Shown here: piece by piece, positions 6,976 through 13,614 of the stretch
Position numbering within the stretch: the stretch's first letter is position 1
Layout: each line of letters begins with the position of its first letter
Assembly: GCA_016550415.1 (NCBI GenBank)
Contig: JABXGU010000346.1
Location: 1 to 14,675 of the forward strand
From: an archaeon
GTDB taxonomy: Archaea; Asgardarchaeota; Hermodarchaeia; Hermodarchaeales; Hermodarchaeaceae
Direction: 5' to 3'
Length of the DNA: 14,675 nt
Made by a program: the position numbers and the translations under genes
Notes under the pieces: model-generated
What the model saw: the letters and a program-made list of their open reading frames with translations, nothing else
Told to the model about the DNA's origin: nothing
Databases searched by the model: none

Positions 6976-7914
6976 CTAGCTTTTGGCTCCGGAAGCTTCT
7001 ATTATCTTAGGAACCAGGTCTTCCCATTTTACAGCCATGATGTGGCAGCCTGCTGCATGTGTTGTTTTTCGTATTTCTTTTACAAATTCGCCGAAGTACT
7101 CGATGTTAAATTCTGCGAACTTTTCTTTCTTCTTCTGCTTGTCTTCAATTTTGTTAATTTCTTTTAGTTGACTCATCATTGACTCTGGAATAGTGACTCC
7201 AGGGACATATTTTTGCATCCAGTCTGCTATTTTGAACGATTTCAACGGGAAGATACCTACCAGTGTAGGTACTTTGATGTGCTTGATTGATTTGAGGAAG
7301 TGTTTGGCGGCATCAATTTCATAAATCACTTGTGTTTGGGCAAACTCAGCACCCACACTTTCTTTGCGCTCTAACTTGAGAATTTCTGGTTCAAGAGGTG
7401 CTGCTCCCGGATTAATTGCGACACCGACATGGAATTTGGGTGGATGATGGATTTCGTTACCCTTTAGATCCACGCCTTCGTCTGTGATTTTTCGAATGAG
7501 ATAGGTGAGGCTGGCTGAGTCCAAGTCAAAAACTGGTTTTGCTTCTGGTTGATCTCCTAGGCTGGGGTGGTCTCCTGTAAGAGAGAGTATGTTTTTAATG
7601 CCAAGGGCACCAGCAGCAAGTAGATCAGCAAAGAGGGCGAGTCTGTTGCGGTCACGACAAGTAATTTGGCAAATCGCTTCTAGTCCTACTTTTTCTTGAA
7701 TCATATAAGATGGGCCAAGTGAGTTCATATAGGCAAAACTTTGAGGTATATCTGTTACATTTGCAGCAACAACATGGCCAACTAGTTTTTGAGCTCCTTC
7801 CAGAACCTCTTCCATGGAGCCAATTTTTTCAGGCTCAAGTTCGCCTGTGTATGTGAATTTGCCAGCCTGAATACTCTTCATTAACTCACTGTAGGCTTCT
7901 CTGTGTTTTACCAT
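6976..7914 (-). CDS. metF: Methylenetetrahydrofolate reductase-like protein (MetF family)
   Basis: This is a TIM-barrel flavoprotein of the MetF family, expected to reduce the methylene group on tetrahydrofolate or tetrahydromethanopterin to methyl, in one-carbon metabolism or the Wood-Ljungdahl methyl branch. Visible features are the early strand TYTGELEPEKIG with the family's conserved glutamate, CQITCRDRNR in the barrel core, and GIKNILSLTGDHPSLGDQP, the conserved L-T-G-D-P segment that contacts flavin. At 312 residues it is single-domain and lacks the C-terminal regulatory half of eukaryotic enzymes. I chose the ATG at 7914, which overlaps the stop of the upstream metV-like gene as TAATG and follows GGAG with 11 bases between, rather than an ATG at 7953 that would add 13 residues inside metV. 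Coupled translation with MetV is therefore likely. Whether the carrier is folate or methanopterin cannot be read from sequence. Confidence 0.9.
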   Translation of the reverse strand: MVKHREAYSELMKSIQAGKFTYTGELEPEKIGSMEEVLEGAQKLVGHVVAANVTDIPQSFAYMNSLGPSYMIQEKVGLEAICQITCRDRNRLALFADLLAAGALGIKNILSLTGDHPSLGDQPEAKPVFDLDSASLTYLIRKITDEGVDLKGNEIHHPPKFHVGVAINPGAAPLEPEILKLERKESVGAEFAQTQVIYEIDAAKHFLKSIKHIKVPTLVGIFPLKSFKIADWMQKYVPGVTIPESMMSQLKEINKIEDKQKKKEKFAEFNIEYFGEFVKEIRKTTHAAGCHIMAVKWEDLVPKIIEASGAKS

Positions 7915-8570
7915 TAGATTTCCAGTCTCCTTGGTGATTGAGCTATCCTCCAATCTCGAGGTGGTCTGTATTTTCGGAACTCGTCTAGGCGTCCTTGTGC
8001 CTTCAAACGTTCATAAATGCGATACCAAGCACAATCATTCTTGTAATCGCCAACTTCACATTTGCCATCTAGCATACCGCCACATGGTCCATTTGCTAGA
8101 GATTTTGGACAACGGGTCATGGGGCAGATGCCCCCTGTTTCGTTTAAGAGACAGTCACCACAACCACTACAGTATTCAAAATAGTGACCAAGTTCTCGGT
8201 CCTTTCCTCCCATTCCAAAGGTGTCTACTGCGGTCAAGACATTCATATCTGGGAAAACATCAATTAGAGTCTGGGGACCTACACCACAAGCGAGGGAAAG
8301 GAGAGCATCAACATCTTCAATTTGAGGGCGCAATGTTGTCTCTACAAGTTGCCGGTCACATTGGCGTAACACAATAGTGTGACGAATTTCTCCGGGGCTG
8401 TCCTTTGCTTGCCGTGCCATACGAATCAAGGTTGCTAGGGTTTCAGCTTGCTTTATACCACCAACTTGATAGATACCCGAACATCCATCGCAGCCTACAA
8501 TAAGCAAACGCTCGATGCCATCAGTAATTTTCAATATTTCCTCAATAGGCTTCTGCTTGGGAATAATCAC
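7914..8570 (-). CDS. metV: MetV-like cysteine-rich partner of MetF
   Basis: The 218-residue protein matches the methylenetetrahydrofolate reductase C-terminal-domain family, which includes MetV, the subunit that pairs with MetF in acetogens. The N-terminal half is a Rossmann-like fold (RLLIVGCDGCSG with C27 and C30; QCDRQ; ACGVG with C95). The C-terminal part is packed with cysteines: EYCSGCGDC (C134, C137, C140), ICPMTRCP (C149, C154), GPCGG (C163), KCEVG (C171) and DCAWYRIYERL (C180). In known relatives such cysteines hold iron-sulfur clusters or zinc and pass electrons to MetF. The start is GTG at 8570, preceded by GAGGTGA with 6 bases between. It is the first gene of a two-gene operon whose stop overlaps the metF ATG. 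The electron donor is not encoded in the window. Confidence 0.88.
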   Translation of the reverse strand: MIIPKQKPIEEILKITDGIERLLIVGCDGCSGIYQVGGIKQAETLATLIRMARQAKDSPGEIRHTIVLRQCDRQLVETTLRPQIEDVDALLSLACGVGPQTLIDVFPDMNVLTAVDTFGMGGKDRELGHYFEYCSGCGDCLLNETGGICPMTRCPKSLANGPCGGMLDGKCEVGDYKNDCAWYRIYERLKAQGRLDEFRKYRPPRDWRIAQSPRRLEI

Positions 8571-8635
8571 AGTTTGTCACCTCATCTGGGAATGGGTCAC
8601 TTTTTGAGAATGCGAGCCTAGCGTATTGACATGAG

Positions 8636-8643
8636 GTATATAC
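8636..8643 (-). promoter_or_regulatory. Candidate TATA box for metV-metF
   Basis: GTATATAC lies about 66 bases upstream of the metV GTG start on the minus strand, predicting a leader of about 40 nt that includes the GAGGTGA ribosome binding site (8577-8583). Confidence 0.4.
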
Positions 8644-8719
8644 AACTTTGCCTCTTTCGGATTTTTTCCAAATTATTTTCAAGTGATTTCTAGTTTTTAC
8701 CTTCAATTTTTGCAGTGGA

Positions 8720-9088
8720 TTATTTTGATGAATTTATGATTTTAGTTATGGACTCTTCTAACTCATTAATTCTGACTGGTTTAATCTTAAATTCAGATGC
8801 ACCTGCTGCTAATGCAGCCTCCTTCGCCGATTCATCAGCACTTACAAAGATAATATGACAAGACGGATCCTTTTTCTTAAGTTCCTTTGTAGCCATAATG
8901 CCATCCATTACTGGCATACGATAATCCATCAAAATAATGTCAGGTTTTGGATTTAGGGTAGAATAAACTTCGATAGCTTCGGCGCCATTATACGCTTCGG
9001 CAACTACACTGTGTCCTCTAATAGAAAATATTGTCCGGTATATCTGATGAAGGTTCTCGTCATCGTCGACTGTGAATATTGTTACTAT
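8720..9088 (-). CDS. Single-domain response regulator (receiver only), apparent ATA start
   Basis: This is a stand-alone receiver domain of 122 residues with every key position: acidic cluster D8-D9-D10, phosphoacceptor D55 in LMDYRMPVMDG, S83 in FVSADES, and K103-P104 in FKIKPV. No DNA-binding or enzyme domain follows, so it must act by protein contact, phosphotransfer or sequestration. It lies directly downstream of, and overlaps by three bases, the hybrid-PAS kinase that probably phosphorylates it. Between the kinase stop and D55 the frame has no ATG, GTG or TTG; the first ordinary start (TTG 8932) would cut away the acidic cluster. A strong GGAGGGAG (9101-9094) inside the kinase's last codons points to ATA at 9088-9086, which yields MVTIFTVDDDE, a textbook receiver beginning. 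The overlap reads ATAG where ATGA would be usual. Alternatives are -1 frameshifting from the kinase or an assembly error. Confidence 0.85.
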   Translation of the reverse strand: MVTIFTVDDDENLHQIYRTIFSIRGHSVVAEAYNGAEAIEVYSTLNPKPDIILMDYRMPVMDGIMATKELKKKDPSCHIIFVSADESAKEAALAAGASEFKIKPVRINELEESITKIINSSK

Positions 9089-12000
9089 GTCGACTCCCTC
9101 CGTGGGAATAAAATCACAAAATTAGCTCCTTTCGTGTGGTCGCCTTTTATCCGGTCTTCTACCCAGATTTTGCCTCCATAGCGTTGGATAATGCGGTAGA
9201 CCAGTGTGAGTCCAATTCCTGAAGTACGGACACCCTCCTTTTCCCTTGGAAAACGAGAGAATATGCGACTCTTTTCACTGTCAGGAATTCCCGGTCCCCT
9301 GTCCTTGATTTGTATCTTTACCGCTCCCTTATCCCGTGTCAACCCAGCTCGAACATCAATTAGAACTCGTTCTTTGCGGTCAAATTTCATAGAATTATGT
9401 AGAAGGTTGAAAAACAATTCAGTGAGAAATCCATCTGCTTGTACCCAAAATTCTCCCTCAGATAGGTTTGATTTCACAATAAGTTTCTTCTGTGGAAACG
9501 TCCTTTTCGCAGCGTCAGATGCTGCAAAGAATGGCAAAAAGAGGTCTTTTCTCTCAAGCCTTACAGGTTCAGTGTCAAGGCTTTGGAATCTTCTCACATT
9601 CCCAATAAGTTCTGCGCTCCGGTCCACTTGTCTAATAGCTGCAAGAACCCTATCCTCCAATTCACTGGAAAGAGAAGGGTCGTTTAATAGAAGTTCTAGG
9701 TTCAACAGGATACCTTGATTAATATTGTTAAGATCATGACCCATGAGGTCGACGAGAAATTCTGCACGACTTCGTGCTTCACGAAGTATGTTCTCCACTT
9801 GTTTACGTTCTGTGATTTCACGTACGATAGCTAAAACTGAATCCTCTCCACTGACCACAAGTCGTGCTTCCCAATCCCTAAGTTCATCACGAGTAGCAAG
9901 CTGATACTCAAAACGTTGCACCTCTCCAGTTAGAAAAGCCTGTTTGACATGGTACATGGTTTGCTCAGCCAAAGTTGGCGGCAATACATCATGGATATTT
10001 TTTCCAATGAATTGATCGGGTGGTACATACAGGTCCTCTTCACTATAACCTTTGTATATTAGAAAGATACCTTGTCTATTAAGTTGGAACATCATATCCG
10101 GAATTGCCTTCAGGAGGGCCCGCTGTTGTTCCTCGCTAGCACGTAGTGCTTTCTCCGCCTGTTTGCGTTCGGTTATGTCTTCAGTGTGAACTAAAACCAG
10201 ATCAGGAGGCACGAAGGCATATTTGACAGCTAGGTACTTCTCTTCGCCTGTACTTTTATATTGATAAACCATTTCTCGTTCAAAAGAGGTTTTTTCTGTA
10301 AAGCACCGTGAAATGTCCTCTACGAGTTCAGGTTTATCTAGATACATTTCCTTGGCTTTCATGCCCAGATAATCGGGAATCTTACCTTTTGTAATCACCA
10401 TGGCAGCATCATTATAATCCACTAACACAAAGCCATCTTCAATCCGCTGCCAAGTATATGTGGGAACCGGGATACCTTTGTATTGAGCCCTCAATTTCTC
10501 CTCGCTAGCCCTAAGCGCTTCTTCTGCTAGATGGCGTTCTGTTATGTCCCGAATTACTATAACAGCGCCAAAAACCTTGCCTTCCTTAAACATTAGTGCA
10601 CTGCGGACCTCTCCAACACGCCTTGTTCCATCTTTAGTAATAAATTCATAAACAGGACGCTTTAGCCGTTCTCCTGCTAAGAGACGTTTGAAATTTGAAA
10701 CAGCGTCTTCTAAGTATTCTGGTGCAAGGATTCCTATATCTCCCAGAGTTTTTCCGATTAATTCATCTGGTTTGTATCCATATTCTACTTCTACAGCAGG
10801 TGAAATATCAAGAATTCGACCCTGCAAATTCATTACGCAGATGACATCAGAAGCTCTTTCGAAGAGGAGGCGGTATCGCTCTTCACTCTCACGAAGTGCC
10901 TTCTCTGCTTGCTTACGATCATTAATGTTGATATAAGCTGCTTGGACAGCAGGCTTACCATGATACTCTATCTGAGTAGCAAACACCTCAACCCAAATAA
11001 CACTTCCATCCTTTCGAACAACGCGGAACTCATAGCGTTGTGGCACCTGTTTACCCTTCAACCGTTTAACGTGACGACCCCAGACTAGTGATTGGTCTTC
11101 TGAATACACATAGTCTTTCACTTCATCATGATTCCATGCTAAAATCTCATCCACTGTATAACCCAGCATATCTGCCATAGCTTGATTTGCGAAGACAATG
11201 CGAAGGTCTTGGATGATGGCTAATGCCTGTATGGAATACTCGGCAACCTGATAATACGCCTCCTGTACCCACTTGCTTTCCGTAATTTCTTCCAGACTGC
11301 CCTCATAGTATAGAACTCGTCCGTCTTTATCTTTGATAGCTCTGAAATTATCTCGGGCCCAGATGATTGAGCCATCTTGTCGACGAAGTCGTGTTTCGAA
11401 ACCACGTACAACATTAGCATGCTTTAACATAGCATGGGCTCTCTCACGGTCCTCTGGAATCACATATAACTCAGTGGCCTTGCAAACCAGCATGGACTCT
11501 TTATCAGGAAAACCTAACATTTCCACTAAAGCTTTGTTAACATAGAGAATCTGACCGTCTGAGGTTGTACGATAGATACCTACTGGTATACTATCAAAGA
11601 GACTCATATAACGGGCTTCAGCACGTTTAAGTTCTGTAACATCAATGAGGGCAACCTGCAGGGCAGCAAATCCTTGGTACTCAATTGATGTAGCAAATAC
11701 CTCTAGCCAGTGTAAAGAACCATCCTTATGGAATATACGTAACTCATGACGCTGTGGTAGTTGTGCAGCCTTTTGCGAACTTCTAGCTATTTCTAAGGCT
11801 CGTTCTTGATCCTCATGATGAATTGCAGCAAAAACTTCCTCCGGTGAGGAAGCTAGCATCTCATCAATATCATAACCAAGGATACTAGAACATGTCTGAT
11901 TAGCAAAAACAACACGGGGTGGAAAGGGTTCTACACTAAAGATCAGGAGTCCCTGCAATGACTGTTCGATTAAATTACGATACTTCTCCTCTGACTCCTT

Positions 12001-12438
12001 GAGTTTCGCCTCAATCTGCTTTCTCTCAGTTATATCAATACCAATACCAAGAGCCTCTCTTACATTCCCTTCATCATCAGTGATGATAGTACTATTCCAT
12101 TCGATGGTTCGCCTTTCACCTTGTTTGGTTATCCAATCATTGATACTATGAGAAGGTAACTTGTTAGCTGTTAGGCTTCTTAAGACCTTTCGAAAAACTT
12201 TGCGATCCTCCTTAGGGATCAAGAGGGTGAAGATTTTCTTTCCAAGCACCTCTTTTTGGGTATAGCCTGTTACCTCCTCGCACCTTTTATTAAAGAGTGT
12301 GATGCGTCCCAATGTATCCACTCCAACAATGAGCGCACCTCCTGTTTTAATCAAAATTTCAAAACGCTTCGCATCATCCGGTAATTTAGGCTTGGAGGCT
12401 TTTCTTTTATGACGCTTTTCTCCCCGCATATTGTTCAT
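9085..12438 (-). CDS. Soluble sensor histidine kinase with seven PAS domains
   Basis: The 1117-residue protein has no membrane span, so it senses inside the cell. Seven PAS domains lie at about residues 25-140, 155-270, 278-388, 397-508, 524-635, 651-757 and 774-880, most ending in an I-T-E-R-K-type PAC motif and joined by short coiled linkers such as AEKALRASEE. The phosphoacceptor helix follows with H901 in LMGHDLNN, a variant H box common in archaeal kinases. The ATPase domain then shows N1015 in FFNLLHNSMKFD, DRGPGIPD (D1046), the F box IFSRF and GIGLTLV. All catalytic boxes are present, so it should be active. PAS 2 and PAS 4 are close copies. The start is ATG 12438 after AGAGGGGT; ATG 12429 is nearly as good. 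The ligands of the PAS domains are unknown. The next gene, overlapping its stop, is its likely receiver partner. Confidence 0.93.
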   Translation of the reverse strand: MNNMRGEKRHKRKASKPKLPDDAKRFEILIKTGGALIVGVDTLGRITLFNKRCEEVTGYTQKEVLGKKIFTLLIPKEDRKVFRKVLRSLTANKLPSHSINDWITKQGERRTIEWNSTIITDDEGNVREALGIGIDITERKQIEAKLKESEEKYRNLIEQSLQGLLIFSVEPFPPRVVFANQTCSSILGYDIDEMLASSPEEVFAAIHHEDQERALEIARSSQKAAQLPQRHELRIFHKDGSLHWLEVFATSIEYQGFAALQVALIDVTELKRAEARYMSLFDSIPVGIYRTTSDGQILYVNKALVEMLGFPDKESMLVCKATELYVIPEDRERAHAMLKHANVVRGFETRLRRQDGSIIWARDNFRAIKDKDGRVLYYEGSLEEITESKWVQEAYYQVAEYSIQALAIIQDLRIVFANQAMADMLGYTVDEILAWNHDEVKDYVYSEDQSLVWGRHVKRLKGKQVPQRYEFRVVRKDGSVIWVEVFATQIEYHGKPAVQAAYININDRKQAEKALRESEERYRLLFERASDVICVMNLQGRILDISPAVEVEYGYKPDELIGKTLGDIGILAPEYLEDAVSNFKRLLAGERLKRPVYEFITKDGTRRVGEVRSALMFKEGKVFGAVIVIRDITERHLAEEALRASEEKLRAQYKGIPVPTYTWQRIEDGFVLVDYNDAAMVITKGKIPDYLGMKAKEMYLDKPELVEDISRCFTEKTSFEREMVYQYKSTGEEKYLAVKYAFVPPDLVLVHTEDITERKQAEKALRASEEQQRALLKAIPDMMFQLNRQGIFLIYKGYSEEDLYVPPDQFIGKNIHDVLPPTLAEQTMYHVKQAFLTGEVQRFEYQLATRDELRDWEARLVVSGEDSVLAIVREITERKQVENILREARSRAEFLVDLMGHDLNNINQGILLNLELLLNDPSLSSELEDRVLAAIRQVDRSAELIGNVRRFQSLDTEPVRLERKDLFLPFFAASDAAKRTFPQKKLIVKSNLSEGEFWVQADGFLTELFFNLLHNSMKFDRKERVLIDVRAGLTRDKGAVKIQIKDRGPGIPDSEKSRIFSRFPREKEGVRTSGIGLTLVYRIIQRYGGKIWVEDRIKGDHTKGANFVILFPRREST
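9094..9101 (-). promoter_or_regulatory. Shine-Dalgarno site for the response regulator, inside the kinase gene
   Basis: GGAGGGAG lies within the last codons of the kinase and five bases before the ATA codon at 9088-9086. The core GGAGG is eight bases from that codon, an ideal spacing. It decides the start of the response regulator and supports initiation there. Confidence 0.55.
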
Positions 12439-12557
12439 ACCCCTCTAATTTCATATCCTATTACACTCTGCGTGAAAGATTCTAACCCTTTCCTGTGTCC
12501 CTATCTCCCACACTTACCATTAAACTTCTTATTCTCAGAGTGAGTGAAAAACATTTC

Positions 12558-12586
12558 CAAAAAGAGGAATAACTCTGCTAATTCCT
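12558..12586 (-). terminator. Hairpin plus T run after the MBL-fold gene
   Basis: On the minus strand, AGGAAT (12586-12581), a 10-base loop and ATTCCT (12570-12565) form a 6-pair stem, followed at once by CTTTTT (12564-12559). It starts 15 bases after the hydrolase stop codon and resembles an intrinsic terminator. Confidence 0.5.
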
Positions 12587-12600
12587 AAAATTCAAAGTAA

Positions 12601-13404
12601 TTATTGTGTTTGGTCATCAAGGAGTGATTTGATGAGATAATCAATACCAAACCGTCCCTCTGTCCATGGAAGGTAAAACGGCTCTTTAAATGCAAGGATA
12701 GTCTGAATTTCTGGAATCGACTTACCCTCCTCATGCATCTTTCGAATACTCTGCTGTAAATTACATAAATATTCGACGCGTTTCCGTATGTGGTTTTTGG
12801 GCTCCCTGATAGGACCCCGATGGCCATCAAAAAGCACCTTCAAATCCAATGTGAGAATTCGCTCCATTGTGGCAATCATCTGGGGAACATTCTCCTCAGG
12901 CATCGCAATCTGTTTCTGCGAAGGTAGAGGCACTGCATCTGCTGAAAACAACCACTCTCGATCTGCTTCATACAACCCAATCATTTCCTCATAGTGACCC
13001 GGTAATGGAATCACTTCAAACTCAAGAGACTCCACTGAAAAGGTAGAGGGGAGCAACTCCACATCTTTCACAGGTTTCGGTTGTCCCCAAACACTCTGGA
13101 AAAAAATATTCAGTTGAGGTGGCTTACGAATTTCCTTTATCGCTGATGGGTTCGCAAAGATTGTAGCATCACCAGTTAAAGCAGCACATCCCCCAAAATG
13201 ATCTTCATGAGTATGACTAATAACAACCCGCTTAATCGAACTGTCTGATGCATAATGTTTTAGCTCCTCTGCTGCATTAGCACAACCAGCATCAAAGAGT
13301 AAATCCCCCACTTGATAAGCATAAACCCACATCAAAACCTGTCCCTCCCGTGCTGTCCCAGTTTTTACACAGGTAACATCACCAAATGGCACAATATCAA
13401 TCAT
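12601..13404 (-). CDS. Metallo-beta-lactamase-fold hydrolase
   Basis: The 267-residue protein has the full metal site of the MBL superfamily: HTHEDH (H64, H66, D68, H69), PLPGH (H137), FSADA (D156) and DGHRG (H195). This predicts a two-metal (usually zinc) hydrolase acting on a thioester, phosphodiester, lactone or similar bond. The C-terminal 65 residues (KNHIRKRVEYLCNL onward) are helical with a small winged-helix-like end, an arrangement seen in the LACTB2/glyoxalase II-like branch. No signal peptide is present, so it should be cytoplasmic. The substrate cannot be told. It lies upstream of the kinase on the same strand but is separated from it by a hairpin terminator and 162 bases, so it is probably its own unit. 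The start is ATG 13404; no strong ribosome site is seen, only GGTG about 10 bases upstream. Confidence 0.9.
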   Translation of the reverse strand: MIDIVPFGDVTCVKTGTAREGQVLMWVYAYQVGDLLFDAGCANAAEELKHYASDSSIKRVVISHTHEDHFGGCAALTGDATIFANPSAIKEIRKPPQLNIFFQSVWGQPKPVKDVELLPSTFSVESLEFEVIPLPGHYEEMIGLYEADREWLFSADAVPLPSQKQIAMPEENVPQMIATMERILTLDLKVLFDGHRGPIREPKNHIRKRVEYLCNLQQSIRKMHEEGKSIPEIQTILAFKEPFYLPWTEGRFGIDYLIKSLLDDQTQ

Positions 13405-13614
13405 CTTTAAACACCGGATTTGTACGGTGAGCTTCTCATTTTCCTTAAATTCTGTTGGTGGTCCAAATCTTCTTGAAATGGTTAGAGATATTAATTATTA
13501 CTCCAACTGGCATCTTGTTATTTGTATATTAACAATAGATATTTGATGACCAGTATTTCGTTGTTCGTCAAAACATATGTATAAGGGTTATTCTGTGCAG
13601 AATGGTGTAATATT
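13405..13614. other. Divergent intergenic region between hydrolase and transporter genes
   Basis: These 210 bases hold promoters for both flanking genes. For the transporter (+) the best candidate is TATGTATAA at 13576-13584. For the hydrolase (-) AT-rich stretches near 13446-13455 and 13490-13500 are possible TATA elements, none convincing. No hairpin, riboswitch or convincing repeat was seen. Confidence 0.4.
13576..13584 (+). promoter_or_regulatory. Candidate TATA box for the cation transporter
   Basis: TATGTATAA lies 30 bases upstream of the ATG. A start of transcription about 25 bases downstream would leave a very short leader of about 10 nt, so the GGTG at 13604-13607 may only partly serve as ribosome binding site and the mRNA may be near-leaderless. 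Confidence 0.45.

Noticed and set aside
7915..7953. ATG at 7953 as metF start
   Set aside because: It lies 40 bases inside metV without a good ribosome site; ATG 7914 overlaps the metV stop as TAATG and follows GGAG.
7931..8377. 148-residue open frame on the plus strand
   Set aside because: Antisense to the MetV-like gene, His/Cys-rich from the reversed cysteine codons, with no start signal of its own.
8720..8932. Response regulator as a truncated pseudogene starting at TTG 8932
   Set aside because: The frame upstream of 8932 is intact and encodes the complete first half of a receiver domain up to the kinase stop.
9206..9718. 170-residue open frame on the plus strand
   Set aside because: It is antisense to the ATPase and histidine-box region of the kinase, is Ser/Arg-rich and has no domain; it is a shadow of the real gene.
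12585..12830. 81-residue minus-strand frame at the hydrolase 3' end
   Set aside because: It overlaps the end of the MBL-fold gene in another frame and runs into its terminator hairpin.
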